Shown in pieces: positions 51,438 to 60,738 of a DNA stretch of 64,000 bases. How positions within the stretch are numbered: position 1 is the first letter of the stretch; each line of letters starts with the position of its first letter. Location of the stretch: positions 1 to 64,000 of the forward strand of contig NZ_FQUJ01000008.1 in the NCBI RefSeq assembly GCF_900128925.1. The letters run 5' to 3'. The DNA is from Modicisalibacter ilicicola DSM 19980. GTDB taxonomy: Bacteria; Pseudomonadota; Gammaproteobacteria; Pseudomonadales; Halomonadaceae. The notes below the pieces were generated by a model. The model ran no database searches. It worked only from the letters and a program-made list of their open reading frames with translations, and was not told the DNA's origin. Position numbers and translations under genes: made by a program.

Positions 51438-52802
51438 ATGGAAATCACTGGTCCCCTGGTGCTGCTGCCTACCGCGATCGTCCTGGTGCTCGCGCTATGG
51501 ACGAGGCGCGCCCTCGAACCCCTGGTGACCGGTGCCTTCATTGGCACCCTGATGCTCTCCCCTGGCGACGCCCTGAGCAGCCTCGCCGACAACCTGCTGA
51601 CGGTGATGACCGACGAAGATGTCGCCTGGGTCATCATGGTCTGCGGGCTCATGGGCAGCATCATCGCCCTGCTGCTCAAGTCAGGCTCCTCGAAGGCCTT
51701 TGCCGACGGCCTGATGCGCTATACCGTCAACAAGCCCCGGGCGCTGATGGGCTGCTGGTTCATGGGGATCATCCTGTTCGTGGATGACTATCTGAACTCG
51801 CTGGCCGTCGGCACCTCGATGCGCAAGGTGACCGATCGCTTCAAGACCTCCCGCGAGATGCTGGCCTACGTGATCGACTCCACGGCAGCGCCGATCAGCG
51901 TACTGATTCCGATCTCGACCTGGGCAGTATTCTTTGGCGCGCTGATCGAGAAGAACGGCATCGCCGAGGATGGCCAGGGCGTATGGACCTATATCCAGGC
52001 CATCCCCTACATGTTCTACCCGTGGATCGCCGTCATCCTCGTGCCGCTGGTCATCTTCCGCTGGATTCCTGCTTTCGGCCCCATGAAGAAGGCCGAGCAG
52101 CGCGCAGAAGATACTGGCCAGTGCGTCCCCCCGGGAGCGGAGCATATCGACGACGAGATCGCCCACCTCGAGGCCCAGGACGATACCAAGGGCAGTATCT
52201 GGATGTTCCTGCTGCCCATGGCCTCGCTGGCCTTCTTCACCTGGTGGTTCGATCTCGACTTCCTGATGGGCATCTTCGTCACCCTGGCGGGCATGATCGT
52301 GGCCTTCATCGGCCTCAGGAAGCTCTCGCCTACCCAGACCTTCGACAACATCCTGGAGGGCTTCAAGTCGATGCTCGATGCGCTGGCGGTACTGGTGGCG
52401 GCCTTCCTCTTCAACGAGGTCAATACCTCGCTGGGACTTGCCGATTACGTGATCACCACCGTGCAACCGCTGATCAATGCCGAGATGCTGCCCTTCATCA
52501 TCTTCACCATCATGGGCTTCGTCTCCTTTGCCACCGGTTCCAACTGGGGCGTGTTCGTGATCATCCTACCGATCGTCACCGTGCTCGGGCGCAACCTGGG
52601 GGCCGACATGACCCTGGTGATCGGCGCCACGCTCTCGGCCAGCACCTTCGGCAGCCACGCCTGCTTCTACTCGGATGCCACGGTACTGACTGCCCAGGCC
52701 AGCGGCTGCACACCCTTCCAGCACGCCTTCACCCAGTTGCCCTACGCCGCCCTGGCAGGCTGTATCGCTGCTGCGGGATATCTGGTGCTGGGATACTTGT
52801 GA
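51438..52802 (+). CDS. NhaC-family cation/substrate antiporter
   Basis: A 454-aa membrane protein with about 12 helices. Features are IALLLKSGSSKAFADGLM, GIILFVDDYLNSLAVGTSMR with an Asp pair near helix 4 and VIDSTAAPISVLIPISTW. These match NhaC-type exchangers, which include Na+/H+, malate/lactate and other substrate exchangers. Its place after the puuA/B-like genes suggests uptake or exchange of the amine substrate, which would be a departure from simple Na+/H+ exchange. That idea is inferred. Confidence 0.85.
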   Translation: MEITGPLVLLPTAIVLVLALWTRRALEPLVTGAFIGTLMLSPGDALSSLADNLLTVMTDEDVAWVIMVCGLMGSIIALLLKSGSSKAFADGLMRYTVNKPRALMGCWFMGIILFVDDYLNSLAVGTSMRKVTDRFKTSREMLAYVIDSTAAPISVLIPISTWAVFFGALIEKNGIAEDGQGVWTYIQAIPYMFYPWIAVILVPLVIFRWIPAFGPMKKAEQRAEDTGQCVPPGAEHIDDEIAHLEAQDDTKGSIWMFLLPMASLAFFTWWFDLDFLMGIFVTLAGMIVAFIGLRKLSPTQTFDNILEGFKSMLDALAVLVAAFLFNEVNTSLGLADYVITTVQPLINAEMLPFIIFTIMGFVSFATGSNWGVFVIILPIVTVLGRNLGADMTLVIGATLSASTFGSHACFYSDATVLTAQASGCTPFQHAFTQLPYAALAGCIAAAGYLVLGYL

Positions 52803-53007
52803 TCCGCTTTCGGACGGGACTCGATGCAATGCGACATGGACCGTGTCGGCTTCTCGAACAACACACGAGTCAATGCATCGGCAAGGCAGCACGCCCTGCA
52901 AGGTTGATGCGTGAAATTTTATTGCTTGTTTAGCCTCCGGAGTGCCGCTTTCCGTACTAATCTTTCTCTATTGGCTGAAGAAAGAAGACGTTCTTCGGGG
53001 GTTGGCG

Positions 53008-56000
53008 ATGTTCAACGACACGCCCCCGGCGAAGAGCCCTCGTGTGCAAGCGAATTCACGGACGAGAGCGAAGGCCCTCCTGCCTGCGGGCACCCTACCT
53101 ATCGATGTGGCAGGCCATCCTTGCGGTGGGCTTGGCCCCGTGCTTCTGGCCGCTGCCCTGCTTTGGGGCATGGCAGGCATGTCGGTGGCCGCGGCGAACG
53201 AGCCGCTTTACTTCCCGCCCCCGCTGGTCGTCGAGCCACTGGTGCCGCCGATCGCCCCCGAGGACGAACTCGAGCGCGACCCCGGCGGCGTCCTGGTGCT
53301 GCCCAACGTGCGCGCCAACGAGAGCCCCGGCGCCTGCGCCGAGGATTCGCCGACCGCCTGCGCCCAGAACGAGACCACCCTGGACGTCAATCCCACCGAC
53401 CACGACAACTGGGTCGGCGGGGCCAACGACTACAGCGGCCCCATCGTCGTCAACGGACGACGGCAGAGCAGTTGCGGCTTCTATGCCTCCAACGATGCCG
53501 GCCAGACCTGGAGCGGCGGCCTGTTGCCGACCCAGCCGGGTTACGTGCTCGGCGGCGATCCCTCGCTGGCCTTCGACGCCAACGGCGATCTCTACTACGC
53601 CTGCTTGAATGTCGACCTGGAAACCAGCGATTCGGCGCTCTACGTATTCAAGTCCACCGACGGCGGGGCGAGCTTCGGTGCCCCCACCGAGGTGATCACC
53701 GGCAACGGCAGCTTCGACTTCCACGACAAGGAGTTCCTCACCACCGGCGATCTCACCGACAAGGTCTACCTGGCCTGGATGCACCAGGGCGATATCCGCC
53801 TCGCCGGCTCCGACGACGGTGGCGCGAGCTTCTCCGCCCCCGCACCCGCCGACAACGTCGAGATCAGCGACCCCGATACCAGCCGCAACCAGGGAGTGGT
53901 GCTGGCGACCTGGACCTTCTCCGACCCGGACGGCAGCAGCGAGACCCTCTACGCCGCCTGGCGACGGGCGGTGGGCGATAGCGGCGGACGCATCCTGTTC
54001 GATCGCTCCACCGACGGCGGGCAGAGCTTCGGTGATGACGTGGTGGTGGAGGGCAATCTGGTACGCTTCCCGATCCGCACCATCAGCACCGGCGGCACCA
54101 GCAATGACTTTCCCTCGCTGATCGGCGAGCACGGCGACCCCGAGTTCAATCCGGACAACGCCTTCCGGGTCAACAGCTTCCCCAGCCTCGACGTGTGCCG
54201 CAATCCCATGAGCCCCTACTACGGGCATCTCTACATCGTCTTCGCCGACTACCGCTTCGGCAACGGCGACATCTTCTTCAAGCGCTCCGAGGATGGCGGC
54301 GAGACCTGGCCCGGCGCCTTCACCCGGCGCGTCAACGACGACGACAGCGGCCACGACCAGTTCTCCCCCTGGATAGACGTCGACGAGAATTGCAAGATCA
54401 ACGTCTCCTTCTACGACCGCCGCGACGATCCGGACAACCTGCGTTTCCACCTCTACTTCAGCCACTCCACCGACAGCGGCGCCAGCTTCTCGCCCAATGC
54501 GCGGATGACCACGGCGCCCTCCACCAATGCCCAGTTCCTCGGCGGTTTCATCGGTGACTACCTGCAGGTCGCCGCCACCGTCGCCGAGAATGCCACCTTC
54601 CACCATCAGGTCGACCGGGCGGCGACACTCTGGATGGACACTCGTGAAGGTGGCCAGGAAGTGTATGCGGCGACACTGTTGCAGACCGGCAACGGGACCT
54701 GGATCAACGTCGATGTCGACCTGGTGGCCGACCAGCCGGCCACGGACCTGGACTTCATCTTTCCCGGCGACGTCAGCGACGCTTTCGGCGGTATCTATCA
54801 CGGCGACGCCAATCCCTTCCAGGATCATGAGATCAGCCACGACGCCGGGACCGATCAGACGACCCTGGCCTTTGTCGATCCCCAGCCCGGGCCCCTTCAG
54901 CCCGGCGATCTGGCCCACGTGGGCTTCGTGCTGGAAGCGGACGTGCCCACCATCGACACCTTCTGGACCGGTTCGGGCAACATCGGCGACATCCCCATGA
55001 CAACGGTGGATTTCACCTACGATCCCGTTGGGCGTGTCGTCACGGCCTTCTTGTGCAACGACCGCTTGGATGGTCAGGCAATCGCCATCGGCCAGCCTGC
55101 CTACGCGACGCTGGAATTGCCGGTGGAACTGGAAGCGTTGAATGGTGACGACCTGCCCGGAGAACTGGCCGCCCAGGGCGAGGCCCTCTCCGACCTGCCG
55201 GCCGCCGTCGGGCCGATCACCACGGGCAACTGCTACAGCCGCGAGATCCCCGAGGCGGTCGCCCAATACGAGGCGGTGGTGCTGACTACGACACTCTCTT
55301 TCGTCGGCAGCAACGGACGCGGTCGCAGCGAACTGTTTGCCCAGAAAATCGCCAAGGACGCCCGGGAGGTCGAAGGCACGCCCCGAGAACCGTTCCACTA
55401 CCTGGCCAAGCTGGTTTGCGGCACACAATCCAGCACCACCGATCTGCGGCTTGCCCGGGGCCATTACGCTACCACCATCAATGCCTTCAACCTCGGCGAT
55501 CGCCCGGCACGGCTCGAGAAGACGCTGGCGCTGGCCATTCCGCCGGGGCGCCAGCACCCCGGCAAGACCTGGCCGTTGGGCCGTGACAGCCTGCCCCCAG
55601 GCCTGGCGCTGGCCACCGAGTGCAACGATATCCGCGAGCGCATCTTCGACGGCAACCTGCCTGCGTCGGTGATCGATGGCTATGTGACGATCATCAGCGA
55701 CCAGCCGCTCGAGGTGACCGGCGTCTACAGCACCGCGACGCTCAATGCCGAGGGCACCGCGGAGGACCACAGTGCCATCCATGTCGAGCGCGCCATCGAA
55801 CGACGTCTCGAGACGCGAAATGGCGATAAGCCGCTGGCCGATCTGGTGATCGACGAGACTCTCTCGATCGACGCCATCTGCGGGCCACGGCGCTGTCGTG
55901 TCAGCCTGCGCTTCACGGTGCGCAACATCGGTGCCGCCGCGGCGAATGCATTCAGCGTCGACATTTCACGAAGCGACAGCGGCGACTCCCTGGACAGCGT

Positions 56001-56169
56001 GCCGGTGCCCGGCGGCCTCGCCCCCTCAGCGGCGACCACCGAGACGCTCACCGTGGGCTATCCCTTCGAACCGTCTGCCGAGCGCGAAATCTGCCTCACC
56101 GCCGATGCCCCGGCCAACGAGGTCGACGAGAGCGAAGAGGGCAACAACGAGCGCTGCGTTACTTTCTAG
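53008..56169 (+). CDS. Large secreted Asp-box (BNR) protein with C-terminal CARDB domain
   Basis: About 1053 aa from the ATG at 53008; a GTG at 52942 is possible, and the start is uncertain. An N-terminal hydrophobic segment (PVLLAAALLWGMAGMSVAAA) looks like a signal peptide. Six Asp-box motifs S-x-D-x-G-x-x-[WF] are at 53488, 53653, 53809, 54007, 54286 and 54466, as in sialidase-type beta-propellers. The C-terminus (from about 55840, ADLVIDETLSIDAI to DESEEGNNERC) is a CARDB-like beta-sandwich. The catalytic Arg triad of sialidases was not identified, so an adhesive or binding role is as likely as glycosidase activity. It is preceded by a 200-bp gap and no operon partner. Confidence 0.78.
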   Translation: MFNDTPPAKSPRVQANSRTRAKALLPAGTLPIDVAGHPCGGLGPVLLAAALLWGMAGMSVAAANEPLYFPPPLVVEPLVPPIAPEDELERDPGGVLVLPNVRANESPGACAEDSPTACAQNETTLDVNPTDHDNWVGGANDYSGPIVVNGRRQSSCGFYASNDAGQTWSGGLLPTQPGYVLGGDPSLAFDANGDLYYACLNVDLETSDSALYVFKSTDGGASFGAPTEVITGNGSFDFHDKEFLTTGDLTDKVYLAWMHQGDIRLAGSDDGGASFSAPAPADNVEISDPDTSRNQGVVLATWTFSDPDGSSETLYAAWRRAVGDSGGRILFDRSTDGGQSFGDDVVVEGNLVRFPIRTISTGGTSNDFPSLIGEHGDPEFNPDNAFRVNSFPSLDVCRNPMSPYYGHLYIVFADYRFGNGDIFFKRSEDGGETWPGAFTRRVNDDDSGHDQFSPWIDVDENCKINVSFYDRRDDPDNLRFHLYFSHSTDSGASFSPNARMTTAPSTNAQFLGGFIGDYLQVAATVAENATFHHQVDRAATLWMDTREGGQEVYAATLLQTGNGTWINVDVDLVADQPATDLDFIFPGDVSDAFGGIYHGDANPFQDHEISHDAGTDQTTLAFVDPQPGPLQPGDLAHVGFVLEADVPTIDTFWTGSGNIGDIPMTTVDFTYDPVGRVVTAFLCNDRLDGQAIAIGQPAYATLELPVELEALNGDDLPGELAAQGEALSDLPAAVGPITTGNCYSREIPEAVAQYEAVVLTTTLSFVGSNGRGRSELFAQKIAKDAREVEGTPREPFHYLAKLVCGTQSSTTDLRLARGHYATTINAFNLGDRPARLEKTLALAIPPGRQHPGKTWPLGRDSLPPGLALATECNDIRERIFDGNLPASVIDGYVTIISDQPLEVTGVYSTATLNAEGTAEDHSAIHVERAIERRLETRNGDKPLADLVIDETLSIDAICGPRRCRVSLRFTVRNIGAAAANAFSVDISRSDSGDSLDSVPVPGGLAPSAATTETLTVGYPFEPSAEREICLTADAPANEVDESEEGNNERCVTF

Positions 56170-56323
56170 GCCGGTGCCGTGCGTTCACAGTGGCAGCACC
56201 GCGCCGGATGTTGGCTTGCAGCATGTGTTCGGTCATTGTGTTTGTCGCCAGCGCCAGTCACGGCTATGCTGGTGGATATTGCAATGCACAACGACACGGC
56301 ATCACGCTGCCCACGGGAGATCC

Positions 56324-57340
56324 ATGAGCGAGGTCAAGGCGATCAATCTGGCCCTGCAAGGCGGCGGCGCCCACGGTGCCTTCACTTGGGGCGTGATCGA
56401 TCATCTGCTTGAAAGCCCTCGCGTGCGCATCGAGGGCATCAGCGGCACCAGTGCCGGGGCCATGAATGGCGTTGTCACCGCCGATGGGCTGCTGGAAGGC
56501 AGCGAGGAGATTGCCCGGGAAAAGCTCGAGAGCTTCTGGTCCGCGGTGAGCAAGGCGGCACTGCTCAGCCCCATCAAGCGCACCCCTCTCGACATGTGGA
56601 TGGGCAACTGGAGCCTCGACTACTCCCCGGGCTACCTGACGTTCGATATCTTCAGCCGTGTCGTGTCGCCCTATCAATTCAATCCGCTGGGCATCGATCC
56701 CCTGCGTGACATCATCGATTCCCATGTCGATTTCGAGCGGGTGCGGGCCTGCCGCTACCTGAAGCTCTTCGTCTCGGCAACCAACGTGCGGTCGGGCAAG
56801 CAGCGGGTCTTTCGTCGCGAGGAGATGGACCTGGATGCGGTCATGGCATCCGCCTGCCTGCCATTTCTCTACAAGGCTGTTGAGATCGATGGCGAGGCCT
56901 ACTGGGACGGGGGCTATGTCGGTAATCCGGCGCTGTTTCCACTGATGGAGGAGTGCGATTCACGCGACATCGCCATCGTGCAGATCAACCCCATCTATCG
57001 CGACAAGGTGCCGCGCAGCGCCGCCGAGATTCTCAATCGCATGAACGAGATCACCTTCAACGCCTCGCTGATCAAGGAGGTGCGCACCATCGCCATGCTC
57101 AAGCGACTCATCGAGGTCAGCGACAGCGATCTCGAATGCTATCGCGACACGCACTTCCACCGCATCGATGCCGAAGACACCCTGCATTCGCTTTCCGTGT
57201 CGAGCAAGCTCAATGCCGAATGGCTCTTCCTGAAGCACCTGAAGCAGCAAGGCCGGCGTACCGCCGAGCGCTGGCTCGACGAGCATTTCGATGCCCTTGG
57301 CGAGCGCTCGACCCTGGATATCGATACGGTCTACATGTAA
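56324..57340 (+). CDS. Patatin-like phospholipase
   Basis: A 338-aa cytosolic serine lipase of the patatin/RssA type. The oxyanion hole GGGAHG is at 13-18, the nucleophile Ser43 is in GTSAG, and the dyad Asp195 is in DGG. It hydrolyses phospholipids or neutral lipids. There is no signal peptide, and the C-terminal part is longer than minimal RssA proteins, containing a helical segment. Its position beside the secreted protein is not obviously functional. Confidence 0.9.
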   Translation: MSEVKAINLALQGGGAHGAFTWGVIDHLLESPRVRIEGISGTSAGAMNGVVTADGLLEGSEEIAREKLESFWSAVSKAALLSPIKRTPLDMWMGNWSLDYSPGYLTFDIFSRVVSPYQFNPLGIDPLRDIIDSHVDFERVRACRYLKLFVSATNVRSGKQRVFRREEMDLDAVMASACLPFLYKAVEIDGEAYWDGGYVGNPALFPLMEECDSRDIAIVQINPIYRDKVPRSAAEILNRMNEITFNASLIKEVRTIAMLKRLIEVSDSDLECYRDTHFHRIDAEDTLHSLSVSSKLNAEWLFLKHLKQQGRRTAERWLDEHFDALGERSTLDIDTVYM

Positions 57341-57532
57341 GCGTCGCCATGAGCGTGGAATGTCGGCATTGACGTCTTTCGTACATACGGTTCATCTTGA
57401 CAAGACAACCCACCTGAAGAGGAGCCCCACGATCGGAGTTCAGGAAGGCGACGCCAGGAGGCCATGTCATCCGAATGACACCCATCGCTGCCAGCGTCGT
57501 TATCGCCGTCACTTCCAGGAGTGCCTACGCCG

Positions 57533-58945
57533 ATGGTACGAATCGACAAGAAAGCCACCCGCCTTTACGTACTCGATACCAATGTCCTGATTCACGACCC
57601 CTCTGCCCTCTACCACTTCGAGGAACACGACGTGGTCATCCCCATGACCGTGCTCGAGGAACTCGACAAGCACAAGAACGGCATACGCGAAATCGCTCGC
57701 ACCGCCCGCCAGGTCAGCCGCACCCTCTCCGAACTCACCGCCGAGGTCTCCTTCGACGAAATACGGCACGGCATTCCTCTCACCGTCGCTGCCGGCCAGA
57801 CCGGACGCCTGCGCTTTCTCTGCTACAGCGACCTGCAGCCCCTCGACCACCTGGAGGACAGCCCCGACAACCGCATCCTCGCCGAGACCTGCCGCCTGCG
57901 GGATGAACGCCCCGACGCCTCGGTGATCCTGGTCACCAAGGACATCAATCTGCGGGTCAAGGCGTCGGCGCTGAACGTGCCGGTGGAGGACTACCGCAAC
58001 GATCGCGTCTTCAGCGACAGCGATGCGATGATCGAGGGGACCAAGGTCTATACCGCCGCCGGCAAGGACGGCACGAGCCTGTGGGAGTCGCTCAACGTCG
58101 AGGTCCAGGTCGAGCGAGTCGATCATCACACCTTCTATCAGCTCAGTGGCGAGATGCCCGCCGACTGGCACGTCGGCATGCTGGTCTCAGACAGTGACAA
58201 CGGGGCCGACTTCGAGGCCATCGTGCGCCACCTCACCCCGAGCAGTGCACGACTGCAACTGCTGACCAACTATCGCCACCACGCCGGCGTGTGGGGCGTG
58301 CATGCCCACGATAGCCGTCAGAACTTCACCCTCAACCTGCTGATGGACCCCGAGATCGACCTGGTCACCATCGCCGGCAGCGCCGGGACCGGCAAGACCT
58401 TCATGACCCTGGCTGCGGCCTTCCAGCAGACCCTGGACACCAAGCTGTTCGAGCGCATCGTCTTCACCCGGGCACCGATTCCCATGGGCGAGGACATCGG
58501 CTTCTTGCCCGGCACCGAGGAGGAGAAGATGTCGCCGTGGATGGGTGCCTTCCACGACAACATGGACAACCTGCTGCGCGACGAGAAGGAGGGTACCTCG
58601 AGCTGGAACGAGGGTGCCACACGCCAGCTGATCGGTTCACGGGTGCAGATTCGCTCGCCGACCTTCATGCGCGGACGCACCCTGAACGACACCTTCCTGA
58701 TCATCGACGAGGCACAGAACTTCACGCCCAAGCAGTTGAAATCGCTGATCACCCGAGCCGGGCGCAACACCAAGATCGTCTGCCTCGGCAACGTCGGTCA
58801 GATCGACACCCCCTACCTCAGCGCCAATACCTGCGGCATGGCTGCGGTCGTCGAGCGCTTTCGCGACTGGCCCCATGCCGGCCATGTCACACTGAAGAGC
58901 GTCGAACGCTCGCGCCTGGCGCTGGCGGCGGAAGAGCTGATCTAG
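57533..58945 (+). CDS. PhoH-family ATPase fused to a PIN domain (PhoH2 type)
   Basis: A 470-aa protein. Residues 1 to about 140 form a PIN nuclease domain starting YVLDTNVLIHDPSALYHFEE (Asp15 is a metal ligand), with LEELDKHKNG further on. The rest is a PhoH helicase-like ATPase with Walker A GSAGTGKT (Lys288) and Walker B FLIIDEAQN. PhoH2 proteins couple ATP-dependent RNA unwinding with cleavage. The ATG at 57533 has AGGAG upstream. No antitoxin partner is seen upstream, as in some mycobacterial versions. A hairpin terminator follows. Confidence 0.92.
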   Translation: MVRIDKKATRLYVLDTNVLIHDPSALYHFEEHDVVIPMTVLEELDKHKNGIREIARTARQVSRTLSELTAEVSFDEIRHGIPLTVAAGQTGRLRFLCYSDLQPLDHLEDSPDNRILAETCRLRDERPDASVILVTKDINLRVKASALNVPVEDYRNDRVFSDSDAMIEGTKVYTAAGKDGTSLWESLNVEVQVERVDHHTFYQLSGEMPADWHVGMLVSDSDNGADFEAIVRHLTPSSARLQLLTNYRHHAGVWGVHAHDSRQNFTLNLLMDPEIDLVTIAGSAGTGKTFMTLAAAFQQTLDTKLFERIVFTRAPIPMGEDIGFLPGTEEEKMSPWMGAFHDNMDNLLRDEKEGTSSWNEGATRQLIGSRVQIRSPTFMRGRTLNDTFLIIDEAQNFTPKQLKSLITRAGRNTKIVCLGNVGQIDTPYLSANTCGMAAVVERFRDWPHAGHVTLKSVERSRLALAAEELI

Positions 58946-58967
58946 CGCCTCCCTTGGCCCGATGATC

Positions 58968-58991
58968 GACGGCCCGCTCAGGCGGGCCGTC
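58968..58991 (+). terminator. Hairpin terminator after phoH
   Basis: GACGGCCCGC (58968-58977) and GCGGGCCGTC (58982-58991) form a perfect 10-bp stem with a TCAG loop, 22 bp after the stop codon. No T-tract follows on the + strand, so it may act as a barrier or a bidirectional structure shared with the convergent zinc-ribbon gene. Confidence 0.55.
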
Positions 58992-59020
58992 GTCGTCGAG
59001 GTTCGTGATGCTATCAGCTA

Positions 59021-59278
59021 TCAGCGGTCCGGATTTTCGTCCGAACTCTTGTCGAAGTGCTTGTTGGTCACACTTTCGATGAGTTCCTCTTTTTCACTCT
59101 TGGGGTCGTTGTCGAGGCGCTCTTCGGCTTCTCGGTAGAGGCATACATAGGTGTTGCAGGAGGCGCAGAATACCTTGTCGTCCGGATTCTTTTCCTGGGA
59201 CACACGCATGAGATGGCTGCCGCAACTGGGACAGGGCTTGTCGAGACGAAATTCTTCGGCGAAATCGGACACGGACAT
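59021..59278 (-). CDS. Small zinc-ribbon protein
   Basis: An 85-aa acidic protein. Two CxxC pairs (C16-C19 in CPSC and C38-C41 in CASC) plus Cys46 predict a single zinc ribbon, followed by an acidic helical tail. The ATG at 59278 has GGAGG 7 nt upstream. No exact family is recognised. It may be a small RNA-polymerase- or ribosome-associated factor, but this is not shown. Confidence 0.72.
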   Translation of the reverse strand: MSVSDFAEEFRLDKPCPSCGSHLMRVSQEKNPDDKVFCASCNTYVCLYREAEERLDNDPKSEKEELIESVTNKHFDKSSDENPDR

Positions 59279-59363
59279 GGATAGCCTCCTTTCTTGACCT
59301 GTCGTCACCAATCCTGGGATCGGTATCGATTACAGTGTTTGGGCCAACGCCCGATTAATCAAG

Positions 59364-59990
59364 TCACGCGGCCCCCTCCCGCCGACGCAGTACCACGCTG
59401 AGGTTGTTGGCCGGCATCTCGACGATGCGCTCGATACCCAGGCCATGCTCATGGGCCAGCGCCTCTACATCGTTCAGGTCACGAATGCCCCAGCGCGGAT
59501 CGCGCCGGCGCAGGGTGTCGTCGAAGGCGGCATTGCTTGCCGCAGTATGCCGGCCCGCGCGCTTGAACGGGCCGTACAGGTAGAGCACTCCCCCCCTGTC
59601 CAGCATATCGCCGGCGCCGGCGAACAGCGCCTCGGTCGCCTCCCAGGGCGCGATATGGATCATGTTGATGCATATCAGGGCGTCGCACTCCTGCTCTGGC
59701 CAGGGTGTCTCGACAACGTTCAGTCGCACCGGCTCGAGCAGGTTGTCGAGCGACTCGCTGTCACGCCAGGCGGCGATGGACGCCAGCGCCGCGGGATCGG
59801 GATCGCTGGGCTGCCAGAGCAGATCCGGCAGGTGCCGGGCGAAATGCAGCGCGTGCTCGCCACTGCCACTGGCGATCTCCAGTACCTTGCCCCGGCTCGG
59901 CAGCACCTCGCGCAACACCGCGAGTATGGGATCGCGGTTGCGGGCCGCGGCGGGGCTGGAAAGACGATGATCACTCGAGTTTTCCATCAT
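59364..59990 (-). CDS. DUF938-family SAM-dependent methyltransferase-like protein
   Basis: About 208 aa. VLEIASGSGEHALHFARHLP is a class I methyltransferase motif I, WQPSDPDPAALASI supplies the acidic loop, and INMIHIAPWEATEALF is the DUF938 signature. The substrate is unknown in this family. The ATG at 59990 has AAGG about 10 nt upstream. A TTG at 60041 overlapping the eda stop is possible and would add 17 residues. It is the last gene of the eda-pgl-zwf direction. Confidence 0.8.
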   Translation of the reverse strand: MMENSSDHRLSSPAAARNRDPILAVLREVLPSRGKVLEIASGSGEHALHFARHLPDLLWQPSDPDPAALASIAAWRDSESLDNLLEPVRLNVVETPWPEQECDALICINMIHIAPWEATEALFAGAGDMLDRGGVLYLYGPFKRAGRHTAASNAAFDDTLRRRDPRWGIRDLNDVEALAHEHGLGIERIVEMPANNLSVVLRRREGAA

Positions 59991-60037
59991 CGATTCATTG
60001 CCTTGTCGAAACCGTTCACGCTCCTGGCGAGGGGTGC

Positions 60038-60700
60038 TCAATGATGAAAGCGATCCGCGGCCTGCTGCGCCAGCGCCTTGATGCCTTCCCAGTCTTCATC
60101 ATCGATCAGCTTCTTGGGCGTGAGCCAGGAACCGCCGACACACATGACGTTGGGCTGCTTTAGATAGCTCTCGGCATTCTCGAGGGTGATGCCCCCGGTG
60201 GGACAGAAACGCGCCTCGGGGATCGGGCCACCGAAGGCCTTGATCGCCGCGACGCCGCCACTGGCCTCGGCGGGGAAGAACTTGAAGCGACGGTAGCCAT
60301 ACTGCCAGCCGTTCATCAGCTCGGAGATGGTCGCCACCCCGGGCAGCATCGGCACCGGGCTGCTCACCCCGTAGCGATACAGGGCATCGGTCGCCCCGGG
60401 AGTGACCACGAAGTCGGCGCCGACCTGTTCCGCCTGACGATACTGGGCGGGAGTCAGCACGGTGCCGGCACCGACACTGGCGCCAGGCAGCGCCTCGTTC
60501 ATGCGGCGAATCGCCTCCAGCGCACAGTCGGTACGCAGGGTGATCTCCAATACCGGCAGGCCGCCTTCCACCAGGGCTCGCCCCAGGGGGATGGCATCCT
60601 CTATGCGCTCGATGGTGAGCACGGGAATGACTTCGGCCTTGAGGCAGATGCTGTCGAGCTCGGTGGTACGCGTCGAGGGCAATTGCTTTTCGATGGTCAT
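60038..60700 (-). CDS. eda: 2-keto-3-deoxy-6-phosphogluconate aldolase
   Basis: A 220-aa class I aldolase. VIPVLTIERIEDAIPLGRAL, EITLRTDCALEAIRR with the catalytic Glu, FVVTPGATDAL and the Schiff-base Lys in FKFFPAEASGG (Arg-Arg-Phe-Lys) are visible, then CPTGGI. It splits KDPG to pyruvate and glyceraldehyde 3-phosphate. It lies downstream of pgl in the zwf-pgl-eda operon. The start at 60700 has GGAG upstream. Confidence 0.95.
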   Translation of the reverse strand: MTIEKQLPSTRTTELDSICLKAEVIPVLTIERIEDAIPLGRALVEGGLPVLEITLRTDCALEAIRRMNEALPGASVGAGTVLTPAQYRQAEQVGADFVVTPGATDALYRYGVSSPVPMLPGVATISELMNGWQYGYRRFKFFPAEASGGVAAIKAFGGPIPEARFCPTGGITLENAESYLKQPNVMCVGGSWLTPKKLIDDEDWEGIKALAQQAADRFHH

Positions 60701-60738
60701 GGCACTACTCCAAAGGAAACACAGGGCGCCACAGGAAC

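Noticed and set aside
53095-55782. 895-codon frame antisense to the Asp-box protein gene
   Set aside because: It mirrors the coding frame of the + strand gene, which has six Asp-boxes and a signal peptide. The antisense product has no recognisable domain or ribosome site.
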